Positions 1 to 10,409 of a DNA stretch of 64,000 bases are shown piece after piece (within the stretch, counting starts at the first letter, position 1; each line of letters begins with the position of its first letter). The stretch spans positions 1 to 64,000 of the forward strand of contig JAKSZP010013348.1 in NCBI GenBank assembly GCA_022478985.1, written 5' to 3'. The notes below the pieces were generated by a model. The model was not told the origin of the DNA. It ran no database searches and saw nothing but the letters and a program-made list of their open reading frames with translations. The stretch comes from Massospora cicadina. Lineage: Eukaryota; Entomophthoromycota; Entomophthoromycetes; Entomophthorales; Entomophthoraceae. A program made the translations under genes and the position numbers.

Positions 1-39
1 GGGAAAAATAGGCTTTTATATGTCTTGCCATGTATGAGG

Positions 40-643
40 GGGAACCGCTGATTGCCTTTGCTAAACAATTTACCTTGCTGCGCAAAGGTAATACACATTT
101 AACATGATCACCCTTGATGGTGCTATCACCACCCTGTTAAATGGATTATCTTCTCAACCCTCTCTGGCCAGGCATATCATCCTAATAAAAAGTCATTTTT
201 AAAGTTTTAGTGATCTATTAAAGGCTTTAGTAGATGTTTCTAAATTCTATGCAGGTGTAACTCCTGAGAAAGCTGAGGTGAAAACTTCAGCCCTCACCAT
301 TGAGGAGTTACCGCCTGTTGAGCAGTTGGAAGTGCGTGTACTTTTGTCTATCCTCCCTACAAAACAACTCCTACAGTGAGACTTAAAAAAGTCATCCCCC
401 CTTCTAATGAATCAAAGCTCTGAAAGTTTGTAACAGCCATATGCCCGCACAAGCTCACTAAAGATACTGTGCTTAACTATCCAACTAAGCTGTTAAAGCG
501 CGTTCTAAGGCTACCCAATCTTCTGTGGCCATCCCCCTACCTCCCTAACGGCCTTGCCCATTATTATGATACCCTTGGGGAGAAACTGATGGGGGTTGCG
601 ATAATGTAGGGTAATAAATTTTGGGAGCCCCTCGGAAGTAAAA
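40..643 (+). pseudogene. Gypsy-A gag remnant
   Basis: This is the 3' part of a decayed gag gene, which would encode the structural protein of the virus-like particle. No single frame is open. Pieces in two plus frames read like a helical capsid region, for example around 140-350 with LARHIILIKSHF and FYAGVTPEKAEV. No zinc knuckle is visible. The assignment rests mainly on position: it lies directly before an aspartic protease in a Gypsy-type element. The 5' part is outside the window. Confidence 0.5.
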
Positions 644-1243
644 GTGCCTGATCATTTGAACGCTGGAGGAGTAGACGAGTCTAACATACCTGAGGAAACA
701 TATCTTAGCCAAATTCTAGGGTTTCCAACAATCATTGACACTGACAGCGATGGTGATAAAATCTTAGCTGGCTTGATACGTCCTCTTCAACGGGTTCATC
801 CCTTGAAGTCCATAATGGATAAATACACTGAGACTGCTATAAAAGTTATCCTCAACCTTCCGGTTCAAGGAGGTCTTAGCTTTATCACCTAACTTTGGAG
901 GAACGCTCACTAAGGTTGAAGTGGTCATTCAAAAGGTCAAAATATTGGCTATCCTTGACACTAGCTTTCCCGTTAATGTGATCTTCACTAAGCTTATCAA
1001 GAAGATAAATCTAGATGCTGACTTGGAGTAAACACAAGAATTCAAAACTGCAGGCCCCAATATTACCCGTGCTGTTGGTGTATACTCTACCCTTCCCATT
1101 CGCATTAGGAAGCATATCTTATCAGCCCCTGCAATGGCTTTGGACAATAATGCATATGATTTTCTCATTGGCACTTAATTTATGAATGAGCATGAGTAAA
1201 TAATCAACATGAAGCAGGGTTTCCTCTCGTTACTCAAACTATG
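644..1243 (+). pseudogene. Gypsy-A retropepsin-like aspartic protease
   Basis: Remnant of the protease that cuts the Gag-Pol polyprotein. The first 82 codons (644-892) are an acidic linker. A one-base shift near 890 leads to a frame with the active-site block ILDTSFPVNVIF, where families of this type usually have DTG or DSG followed by AP. About 65 residues later comes the C-terminal block YDFLIGT, matching the usual hydrophobic-hydrophobic-G motif. In-frame stops occur near 1029, 1178 and 1198. The active-site Gly is changed to Ser, so the enzyme would be inactive. The same layout recurs in Gypsy-B and Gypsy-D. Confidence 0.75.
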
Positions 1244-1259
1244 AAGTCCCATTAGTCTT
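1244..1259. repeat. Left TSD of LINE-1
   Basis: AAGTCCCATTAGTCTT matches 6528-6543 at 15 of 16 positions and lies directly before the T-rich complement of the LINE 3' tail. It is the target-site duplication of LINE-1 in Gypsy-A. Confidence 0.85.
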
Positions 1260-1397
1260 TTTTTCTTTCTTTATCGCGGGGAAGGCTGACCAGGGGATGG
1301 ACACTTCTGAAAGTAAAAACAAAGGAAAACGAAACTCAGTAACAGGGAAGGCACCCCAGAGAAGTGATGCTATCTCTTGTTGCCAGCGGGAACGCCA

Positions 1398-3670
1398 CTA
1401 TGGAGAGGAGGGGGGAACGTGTAAAGGGTCCGTAACCACAATTGAACATGTGTGGAGGAAGAGGTCTGAGTTGATGAACCAAACTGGGAACCAGGAGGAG
1501 ACCAACTGACAGCGACGCGGTGGGAGGTATCCAAACATCCACGATTGATAGTGGTCCACCAAATGGGACCAGAATCTGTGGACAGCTTCTGGGAGGGTGG
1601 AGCCTGAGGTGGCATCTAAGACTATCATATGGATAGTCCACATGGCGATTGCAACCACCAGAGCACGGAGGGAGGGTGGAAGAGGGGATATCATGGTTAT
1701 AGCAAACATATCCCCTGACAGACTGAAGGGATGTGCCTGATCCTGGCCAAACAGACGTTGAACTTCGCGCCATATCGCTTCAGAGGTAGGGCACTTCTCC
1801 AGGCGGTGAAACAGCGTTCCGTACTGGCCACACATGACACAGGATGAGTGTAAAGCATTAGAGTGCTCAGCTGTATGGTACACCCACCTCAGGCAGCGCC
1901 ACACATGGGAACGGATATGAGGCAGCAAAAGGGGGTGGTGTATGTATTTCCAAATAGTCTTCTGGGTCTCAAGGGAATAAGGAATGTCCATCATGTCCAG
2001 GTAGTCTACCCTGGATAGGACATGTGGCCATGTGGGGATCAAGCCATCTTGAATGGGTAGCCCCTGTACCTCCTGTGTGAACCAAGGAGATGGGCGGCCT
2101 CTCCGGGCTGTGTGTCCACAGATATGGAGTCTCCACTCAGCGCTCCGCATGGAGAGGAGGATTCGTTTGAAGTGGGGTTTAGTACTGTGAGGACCTGTGG
2201 CTGATGGGCGGGAAGCCAGACATTTCATCAAGGAGTGAGGGTGCAATGGATTGGTAAGGCCCAGGGCGCGGGAAAAGTTGGAATGGGCCGCGTGGGACCA
2301 GTGTTGGAAGGGGAGTGTAGGGGCGGTGACAGCTGCAATCCAGGTGCCCAGGATCTTGGCAGCATAGGCTTTAAAATCGGACAGGCCCATGCCACCTTGA
2401 CGATGAGGGCCAAACATGACCTCAAGCTGCACTGGTGGTGGGCGGCCTGACCAAAGCCACCCTTGTAGAAGGGCATACTTAGATTTGAAAAAACCTGGGG
2501 AGAAGGCGATGGCGTGGGCTCTAAACCAGACTTTGGAGAGGAGCATAGAGTTGACTAAAACAACCCTGCCAGTAAGGGAAGTAGAGTGGGCTCTGAGGGA
2601 GGCGATGTTCTTCGTCACGTTGTCTAAAATATAACTTTCTATTACTGCTGAGGCATACCCGCCTGCCTCCACCCACACTCCCGGATGGCGGAAAGGCCCT
2701 ATGGTAGGGCGTGGCATGAAGGGGACCACAAGTGGGGCAGTGTGGGGTGGGCAGGGAAGTCGAGCACGTGTGCGAGCAGATGGATCAGGCTGGGCACTGG
2801 TCTCTGGGGCCCAGCAGGTTTGATACCAACCAAGGAGGATGATTTCGGTTTTGGAGGCGTTCAGTGCAGCATTAATTACCCGGGAATAAACCTGGATGAG
2901 AGCTTGAAGCGCGCATGCATCTTGATTGTTAGACACCCTGACCACACAATCATCTGCAAATGCCATCATCATGACTGGGGCTTGGCATGGTGCATGGACC
3001 CCAGTGAGTTGGGCTTTCACATTTCGAAGTAGTGGGTCAAGGCTGAAGTTATATAAGAGTGGGCTAAGGGGGTCCCCTTGGCGTAGGCCCCTTTGAGGGC
3101 GGACTACTTCCGTGAGGAAGCCATGGCCATGCACTGCCATTGTTGCAGATTCCATAAGCATCATCACCCAGCTGATGAAGCGAGGGGGTAAGCGGAATTA
3201 GTGGAGGCTGGCCCTGAGGTATTCCCAGTTTACTCTATCATAGTCCTTCTGTTGGTCCAAGAATACTAGTGCCCCAGAGGCTGTGGACTGGCATGCGTTA
3301 GCCACAGAGTGCACATTGTCCCAAATCGACCAATTGGGTATGAAACTGAATTGTTCTGGGGAGTTGGTGGCAGAGGCTACAATCCCTAGACGGTTAGCCA
3401 TGATCTTAGTTAAAATTTTGGTGTCTGTGTTAGTTAAAGAAATGGGGCACCAGTTGGCTAGGTCTAGCTTATTCCCTTTCTTGAAGAGTGTGATGGTGAA
3501 GGCCTCTTGCCCTCCTGGTAGAAGGTGCGTATCCAGAAGGCTCTGGTTAAGGGAGGTAAGCAGCAGTGGGGATAAATATTTGAAGTACTTCTTATAGAAC
3601 TCATACGGAATGCCATCAGGGCCTGGGCATTTCCAACTTGGTGCACCTCAGACAGCGGACCAGAGTTCAT
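1398..3670 (-). pseudogene. LINE-1 ORF2 reverse transcriptase and C-terminal zinc finger
   Basis: The RT fingers begin near 3670. From 3401 to 1398 one minus frame is open except for a single stop at 3198-3200. In order it shows FIPNWSIWDNVHS, FLDQQKDYDRVNW, GLRQGDPLSPLLYNF, the palm motif AFADDCVV with both catalytic aspartates (2960-2949), NASKTEIILLG, and the C-terminal finger CVMCGQYGTLFHRLEKCP (about 1840-1790). This is the L1-like RT and zf-RVT order. About 590 residues remain open after the stop, so this is one of the best-preserved RT regions in the window. Confidence 0.9.
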
Positions 3671-3689
3671 CAGGAGTATTCAAATTCAT

Positions 3690-5010
3690 TAACTTCAGGT
3701 ATTGGGAAATGGTGCAGATGTGAGTGCTATCAAGGAATTTCGCCATTTCAGCCAGCATAATTGGATCGGATCAGTACAACTCAGAGTAATACTTTTGTAT
3801 TTTGATCGCCACTTTGGCTGGTGTATCTGCTATGAAATCGTCTGACCTCTGCACCTGTGTGCAGGCCACGCTCTGGTGCGGTGCAAAGAATTTTTTAAAA
3901 AAATAAGTGGAGCATGTTTAACCCTCTGTAATGTTTTTTGCCCTGTACTGAATACAAACCCGATGTTTGTGTTGCCTTTCAAGCGCGTTGAGGTGGGCAA
4001 CTGTTTCTGCCTACTTCTGGCCCCAAGCAAGGCTGTAGCCCATGGCTGGGATGTTGGACTCCAGGTGTGCCAACTCTTCCAGAGTGCGCGAGATGACAGC
4101 CTATGTAGCTCTTGAGCATTGGGAGGAGAGGTGGCAAGCGTGGCGGATGGTATCCTCTTTGAAGGCTGACCATGTGGAAATTGGGTCCACATAAAACGGT
4201 GTAATAAACTCTTTTGCTGAAGTTGCTGATTCAACCTATGTGAAAATCCTGGCAACATGAGTTTGGGTGGGCGAAGTTTGGACCAGTGCGGAGCCTTAGC
4301 CACTTGACAGGTAAGTGGTAGGTTATTGAGATCAGCCAGTGATTAAAAAAATTGATTTTTGATGTGTGGAAGTGGGAAATATGGGATCAAAATTGTACCA
4401 GCGTGTGGATAAGGTCGATGCAGGACATGGACCTTAATTGGCCGTTGAGGATGTGGGGATGCATCCTATTCTTGAGCAGCAGAGCTTGCAGCGGGAGTGC
4501 ATCACACAACCCAAGGGTGGCCTTTAGAATGCGAAGTTCTACGTGACCCTGGGGGGTGTGGGATGAGGAAGGCCAGCGGTCTGCAGATGTGTTTAGCCAA
4601 CAGTTCATGTCGCCAACTATGAAAGGGTCAGGGGGTAATGGAAGGGATTTGACCGATGAGAAAAATCCCAATGCTCTTGTGCACAGGTCGGGGCATAGAT
4701 GTTGATGATAGCATGCGCCACGTCAGCCCACAAAAATGTGACAATGAGTACTCAGCCATCAAGGAAGGATTCAGATAATAAAAATCTAAAGAATTTCGTT
4801 TTTCTGAACAAGCACCCCACAGTGCTCAGACCAGATTGAAAGGGAAGGGAGGAGCATGGTTTTCTAAGCATCCTTGGAACCTCGTGGACAGTGGGACTCC
4901 TGGATGGCCAGGATATCCATGGGTTAGTTTTCTTGTAAAAAACTCAGTTTCCTAGCCCGGGATGGTGAGTCCTTGAGTCTGGTGATGTTCAATGTCCCTA
5001 AAGTGAAGGC
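3690..5010 (-). pseudogene. LINE-1 ORF2 N-terminal part: APE-type endonuclease and linker
   Basis: This domain nicks target DNA to prime reverse transcription. The minus strand shows an early block with MDILAIQESHCP near 4925-4890, giving the QE metal-ligand motif, and a later block FIVGDMNCWLN near 4615 that matches the GDxN motif. A partial SCIDLIHTLV follows near 4410. LINE-2 has the same blocks in the same order. The linker to RT lies at about 4303-3830. Frameshifts separate the blocks, so this part is dead. Confidence 0.75.
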
Positions 5011-5165
5011 TTCCCCTTCGCACCTTAGGTGCGAGGGGGTGGGCACCCAGGCCCACCAGCCTCCTCTGGATCCCCATGGGCCTTTACGGCGGTGCAGGTG
5101 TTTGCAGCAATGCTATCAGAGGATTTGTTAATTTTGGCAGACTGGTTTGCGTTGGCTTTTGCCTT

Positions 5166-6431
5166 CTATTTTAGTTTCCCCGATGTCAAACAAATTTTTT
5201 GTGGTGCGGTCAAGTTTGGTGCACCAATGTTTGGGTCAAAAAAATTTTCAGGTAGGTTGAAGACCAAATCAGTTCCAATCGGGGCTTTGTTGTAAAAGTC
5301 AGGTGAGATCGAGTCACCCATAGGATCCTCAGATTGAGTGGCCAAATTGGTTTGGGCATCCCAATCTGATTGGTTGAGGGATTCCAATTTGCTTCTACTA
5401 TGAAGTTTTTAATGTCCTCCTGGAATTGGGAGTGTGGGATAGTGGAGGTGACCTTGGCCGCTTCCTTGGACGCAGCCCTGCGGGCCTGTTTGGCATTCTT
5501 TCGCTCTTGTGGGGAGACAGGCTTTACTAGTAAGTAGCAGCCTTGTGCTCCCCTTGGGAAGGCCTCTTTGGTACTGGTGGTTGGTTCATAGTGATCCTCC
5601 CCGTTGGTCATGGCCACCAAGGGGTGCTCTTGGAATGTGATGCCCTCCTTGGTGGGGCATGCATGTGCCTTATGGCTGAGGCATCACAGCGGGTGCAGAT
5701 GGGGGGTGCACTGTCCACGGTTACCCAGAAAGGGTGGGTGGTATGCCCTTCAATATTAATAAAAGTGGAGTGTGGGATCTGAGGTAGGTCCTTCACGATC
5801 TCCTCTGTTGGGGTCAGAACTTCAATGGCTTTGCTGGTGCACAGGTGTGACATCAGTGTAAAGCGTTGCATCTTATAGGATTGTATTTCGCCATATACTG
5901 TGAGGCCCGCTTTCAGGTGCTGCACCAGAATGGCACGCTTGACCATCGTGGGCAAAAAGTCAAACGTAAGGAAAATTTTTTTGGATTTTGTCTATCTGGT
6001 GCACTTAGTTTCGATGACTCACTGCCCTTTGGGGAGTTCAATCACAACGTGCACCGCAGAAGCTTCATCTGCTGCCTCCTTGTTTTTGAAACCGAGATCC
6101 AGCCAACTGCTTGACATGGAGTGAGGTGCAACATACACCACAGTTGGAAATGAGTGTGCACATCCCCACGAAAGTTTTCCCACAACGCTGTTTGTTAAAT
6201 ATCCAGGAACACCCAGACTCCATATTCCATCGACAAAAGTGGTTGAGAGTGCGGCGTGTTGATGTACTGGTTACATCGCGCCTGCCAAGTGAGGATTTCT
6301 GGGGAAATAGTGACAGTCAGTTTTTTATTTATATCTAATCCGCCAATTTCTCTGGGGCGTTTGCAAACGTTGGAAGTCGCGGGCCTACCACCTGTGCTTT
6401 TTACCTTTTTTGCCCAACTGCTCCCTGACAT
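5166..6431 (-). pseudogene. LINE-1 ORF1 (RNA-binding protein, CCHC knuckle degraded)
   Basis: ORF1 of L1-like elements makes the RNA-binding component of the RNP. Fragments in several minus frames align with ORF1 of LINE-2: the stretch at 5955-5650 has GLTVYGEIQSY, SKAIEVLTPTEEIVKDL and APPICTRC, against GYGIIKQFEF, GKAIAIIEPDQDVVEDI and TPPICEFC in LINE-2. The knuckle keeps the first Cys pair, but its His and last Cys are lost or displaced. At least four frame changes are needed to read through. The 5' end is placed near 6431, about 100 bases inside the element's end. Confidence 0.75.
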
Positions 6432-6527
6432 GGGCGAAAATTAATCTCCTCTGTGAGATTATCAAACTAAAGTCAGACTTGAATTGAATAAGTTGCAAAA
6501 GTGATTGCAATTAGAGAGGAAAGTATT

Positions 6528-6543
6528 AAGTTCCATTAGTCTT
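6528..6543. repeat. Right TSD of LINE-1
   Basis: AAGTTCCATTAGTCTT matches 1244-1259 with one T/C difference. Gypsy-A sequence continues directly after it. Confidence 0.85.
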
Positions 6544-6644
6544 ATTTTATAAAGAACCCAGTAAGCATGAATACTCTTGCCTAGTTGAATATCTCTTTAC
6601 AGCAAAATCTTCCTTTCTCCACTTCTGGGCGCAAAACAAAAAAT

Positions 6645-6945
6645 ATGCCCGATTATATGGATGCTAAGGAAGGTATCCCGTTCTATGCTGCAGATGAGGT
6701 CATGATTAAGCCTGGTGAACAACGAGTGGTTGACACAAAAGTCACGCTTCAAATCCCTCACCACTGTTTGTTGCACCTCATTACTAAGGTGTTAGTCCCT
6801 TGGAGCCTCAGGTATTGCCTGGAATTCTTGACTAAGCCTACCAGAGGCCCATTACGTTGCTGTCAGGGAACCTCACCTCAAAAGGCATAGTTGTGAAAGA
6901 TACACCAGGAGATTGGCAGAGGATTGTTAGTCCTTGTAAAGGAGA
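6645..6945 (+). pseudogene. Gypsy-A dUTPase-like domain
   Basis: dUTPase hydrolyses dUTP to dUMP and PPi and limits uracil entry into new cDNA. The frame opening at 6645 reads FYAADEVMIKPGEQ, then VVDTKVTLQIP, which matches the dUTPase pattern of an AA pair, an IxPGxxxxVxT turn and a xLxIP strand. After a frame change near 6770, GILD, stop, AYQRPITLLSGNLTS follows near 6830-6890, resembling the substrate-binding GxxDxxYxG block and the following strand. The domain lies between protease and RT. Gypsy-B and Gypsy-D have clearer counterparts at the same place. The copy is frameshifted and inactive. Confidence 0.65.
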
Positions 6946-8420
6946 ATGACCAAATTCACTCCTTTGACTCTATGATAGATATGGGCCTGCCAAAAAATGA
7001 CCTGGTATGTACTTTACCCAACCGCCATATCTCAAATGAGGTAACCCCAGGTGAGCTGGAAAAAGTTCACACTATCCTTGATGATTATAGCGATATATTC
7101 TCTAAATATGATATTGATTATGGTCACATGAAGGGCTGGTGCCACTCCATTAATGTGGGTGATGTCCATACCATTTTGGTTAAAACCTTACCGCAAATAA
7201 AAGATAGAAGAACAACAAATGAAGACCGATCTTCAGCAGTTACTAGACGTGTGTTGCTAGTTCCTTCACAAAGCCCCTTGTCTTCCCCACTCTTGCTAAT
7301 AAAAAATAAATTGGCGGTCATCAGATGGTCATGGACTACTGCAATTTAAATAATCTCATGAAAAAGGATAGCTATCCTCTCCCTTAAATTGACGTCACCC
7401 TGGCTCAAATCTCTAGCTCAAACTTCTTTTCCGCCGTGGACTTAGCTAGCATCTATTGACAAATGAACCTTTCCCATGAAGACCAGGGGAAATGTGCACT
7501 CATTTGTAGTGAGGGTCTCTTACAACTCACCCAATTACCCCAAGGGTTGTGCAACAAACCTGCACTTTCCAGCATGTGATGGACCATATTATGAAGGACT
7601 TGAAGTTAAGCAGTGTCATTGTCTACCTCAATGACATCACAGTATTTTTAAAAACGTTTAACTAACATCTTGAACATCTAAAGGAGGTGTTTCAATGGCT
7701 AAGTACATCTAAAATCAAGTTAAAGCCCTCAAAGTGTAATTTCTTTCAAATGAAACTGGATTTCCTTAGCCATTCTATTTTCCCAAAAAGGAATTCAACC
7801 AATCCAAGATAAGGTTGAAACGATCAAAAAATGCCCTCTCCTGAAAACTTAATATATATTAAGTATTTCTAGGGATAATGGAATATTACCATCAGTTAAT
7901 CTTAAGTTTGCCCAGCTCAGCGAACCTCTTGTTCGCCTATTGACCAATAACACTCTTTTTCGGTGGGGTGTGGAACAGAAGGCTGCTTTAAGACACTGAA
8001 GTAACTGCTTCAAAAACGCCCTATCTTAGGCACCCAGACTATAATAAACCCTTTATCTTATTCACTAATGCATCAGACTATGCCGTTGGGGCCATCTTAG
8101 CCCAATTGGATGAAAACGATGTAGATCATCCTTATTTTATTTTAGTAAGGTGCTATCCATGATTAACGTAACTACAGTGTGACGGAGAAAAAGTGCCTTG
8201 CTGTTTTGTTAGCTGTAAAGAACTACCACCCATTCCTATATAGAGCTACCTTTAATGTGGTTATGGACCACGCATCTCTCAAATGGTTACAGAACATGAA
8301 AGAACTACTGGCTGGTTAGCTCGCTGGGATCTAAAGCTCAAGTCTTATGACATAAAGATTGAACACCGTGATGGAACCTGTCAAATGATTGTGATGGGTT
8401 GACTCAGCTACACATCCTTC
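6946..8420 (+). pseudogene. Gypsy-A reverse transcriptase and RNase H
   Basis: The polymerase and RNA-degrading parts of Pol. Upstream of RT, DDYSDIFSKYDIDYG and a GD block are typical of Ty3/Gypsy. RT blocks follow: VMDYCNLNNLMKKDSYPLP (7325-7385), FFSAVDLASIY, TQLPQGLCNKPA and VIVYLNDITVF (7621-7638), where the usual YxDD has become YLND. RNase H shows FTNASDYAVGAILAQLDE (about 8062-8115), with Asn at the usual first catalytic Asp, then TEKKCLAVLLAVKNYHPFL and the closing HRDG. Many stops interrupt the frames. Confidence 0.85.
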
Positions 8421-8479
8421 ACTTGGATAACAGTGAGGCGGAGAGGCTACATGATCTCTTAGTGACCCCCAATGACTGG

Positions 8480-9660
8480 GAAGATGAGAATGATCCTGTG
8501 CAGAAATTGTTAGCCTGAAACTCCCATAGCACCAAAGTGGAGAATGGGAAGTTGTATAAGCAGGTGGGAACAAAATGGCTGCCTTACCTTCATCCGTCAG
8601 AGAATGTACCTGCAATCCGAGAAGCCCACTCCACTCTAGGTCATGGAGAGGCCAAGAAAACTTATAAGTGGATTAAGGTCGAAAGTTATAGGGTTGAAAT
8701 GATAGAATCTATCGTTGATGTCATTTTATGCCTGCCTTACTTGTTATAAGCAACCTGGATTCAATACTAGATATCTGTATCAGCCAACTACCCACAACAA
8801 CTTTTCCACACCAATAGTCTTGATGTAGTAGGTCCTCTCCATCAAACTACTAGTGGCAACCGATTTATCCTGGTAGCCATTGACTATTTCACTAAGTGGG
8901 TGGAAGCCGTAGCTCTTCCTGCTCAAATGACCAAGGCCACAGCCACCTTTTACATCAGAATATTTTTTCTCAACATGGCTGTCCTCAAGTATTACTCTGT
9001 GATAATGGAAAAAACTTCACCTCCAGAGTAGTAAAAATTCTGACCACCTCCATGAGGATCAATAACTTTTCTCTGCTCCATACAATCCATTGACTAATGG
9101 GACTGCGGAGAGAGCCAATGGAACCTTAGTATCCATCATATGCAAAGTGGCCTCTCAAGATTCTCTTCACTGAGATCAATTCTTACCCAGTGCCCTTATG
9201 GCTTGCTGGATAAGTTATCATCAGGTTTTGAACTTGTCCCCTTATTGTGTCTTGTGTGGGCAGTAACATGGAATATTTGCTCTTCTAGAAAAAGATGTTT
9301 CTCATCTAGAGTTGAGGAACCCAAAAAGTCATGCGAAGATTGGCTCAGCGTATCATTCAACTCCAATCTGAGGCAATGACCAGTTTAGAAAAAACTGTGA
9401 CTAAAGAATGCCAGGCGGCAAATAAACTCAGAACCACCTACCTACATTCCATGTGTCTGAAATGGTGCTTATATTACCATAACCACATCAATCCTAGAAG
9501 CGGTAAGCTTGGAGCAACTTGGGAGGGTCTCTTCACCATCACTTACAAGAGGGGAAATGAGTATTTCATCAAATCACTAGCTACTGGATTTCCATTAATC
9601 AAATACCTGGCCATTTCCTCTGACTTTATTCTCCCAAACATTTTTAGGGGATGTTGCACA
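8480..9660 (+). pseudogene. Gypsy-A integrase
   Basis: Integrase joins the cDNA to host DNA. The N-terminal zinc-binding (HHCC) region lies around 8537-8745 with AHSTLGHGEAKKTY and a degraded CLPYLL. The core starts with NSLDVVGPLH and LVAIDYFTKWVEAVAL (8816-8915), then LLCDNGKNFTS (8993-9025) and NGTAERANGT (9093-9125, a different frame), so the D, D and E positions can all be traced. The C-terminal tail around 9331-9650 has LGATWEGLFTITYKRGNEYF, a normal end for Gypsy integrases without a chromodomain. At least five frame changes or stops are present. Confidence 0.85.
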
Positions 9661-9675
9661 TTTTCCCTTGCAGCT

Positions 9676-9687
9676 AAAAAAGGAGAA
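9676..9687 (+). other. Polypurine tract of Gypsy-A
   Basis: AAAAAAGGAGAA directly precedes the TG that opens the 3' LTR. This is the position where plus-strand cDNA synthesis is primed. Confidence 0.7.
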
Positions 9688-10409
9688 TGTTTTAGGTCAA
9701 ATTTAGCTGAAAATGGAGAATGTCAGTCATTTGTAAACTTTCTGAGGATGCTAGGAACAATTTTAGTTTAAAGTTAATGATAATGTCAATAAATTGGCCA
9801 AAAGACCCATGCCAATTTACGGTGGAACTTCGTTAATTAATGAACACCATTTCACAAGCTGCATGGAAAATAACCAAAAAGTTGATCAGATAAATTACTC
9901 CAACCACCCAATGGACCTTGGGGCAACTATTGGAAGGCACTCCCCCATTCACCACCAAGTCTCTCAACCCACCTACATGGGAACCCACCCTTTATAGGGT
10001 TGGCAGGGGTTCCCCAAGGTGAAGAAAATTTCTCAAACGGGGATTGGCTAAAGTTCGTTTGATTGTTAACTCATGGGTATGTTTTGGCCAATTATAATTC
10101 CCCTTCTTACGTCCACTAATTTGAAGTGAATATCTCAAGTTCCCATAAATTGTTACACCATATTACTTAATTTATAATGAAGCTATGCTATTCCAAAAAT
10201 ATCCTCAAATTTTCCTTTATCCCTCTAAATACTTTATATTCTGAATGGTTGAGTATCAAGAATAGCTTTTTATCACATACCTCTTTTTCTAATAGAAAAA
10301 ACGCAAAAGTCCCAGTTTATTTAGTAAATTTTTATTATAAATTTATAAAACACTTTGTGGAATTCAGCGGCGTAAGCACCAGCAAGCACACCTAATCTAG
10401 ATTCCTACA
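9688..10409 (+). repeat. LTR-C copy 1 (3' LTR of Gypsy-A)
   Basis: A 722-bp sequence from TGTTTTAGG to TCCTACA. It aligns with 15715-16396, including shared blocks such as GGGGATTGGCTAAAG, TCAGCGGCGTAAGCACCAGC and a GATTCCTACA end. It follows the integrase and polypurine tract, so it is the 3' LTR. The two copies are well diverged, so both are old. Confidence 0.75.

Larger units (their letters stand above)
1260..6527 (-). mobile_element. LINE-1, L1-like non-LTR retrotransposon, near full length
   Basis: Read on the minus strand, this 5.27-kb unit has an ORF1 with a degraded zinc knuckle (about 6430-5170), an APE-type endonuclease (about 5010-4390), a linker, reverse transcriptase (about 3670-2600) and a C-terminal zinc finger (about 1840-1790). 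It ends in an A/G-rich tail, seen as a T-rich run at 1258-1275. A 15/16 TSD flanks it, and Gypsy-A coding resumes on each side. Size and domain content agree with a full-length L1-like element. LINE-2 and LINE-3 are relatives. Its 3' end carries a GCTGACCAGGGGA block (plus-strand reading, near 1285) shared with LINE-3. Confidence 0.9.
1..10409 (+). mobile_element. Gypsy-A, Ty3/Gypsy LTR retrotransposon, interrupted by LINE-1
   Basis: Plus-strand remnants occur in the order gag, aspartic protease, dUTPase-like domain, reverse transcriptase, RNase H, integrase, polypurine tract and 3' LTR, which is Ty3/Gypsy order. The 5' LTR would lie left of the window. A 5.3-kb LINE splits the element between protease and dUTPase, and a 16-bp duplication marks that insertion. 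Every domain is broken by stops and frameshifts, so the copy cannot encode a working polyprotein. The integrase ends in a basic tail, and I see no chromodomain. Confidence 0.85.

Noticed and set aside
1336..1773. 145-codon minus frame overlapping the LINE-1 ORF2 end
   Set aside because: It is the shadow of the real ORF2 frame, which carries the zinc finger and RT motifs.
2235..3032. Plus-strand frames across the LINE-1 RT region
   Set aside because: They are antisense to the RT frame with FADD and carry no domain.
9541..9771. A chromodomain at the end of Gypsy-A
   Set aside because: The tail shows only the usual integrase C-terminal block, without the aromatic and WKGY pattern seen in Gypsy-E.
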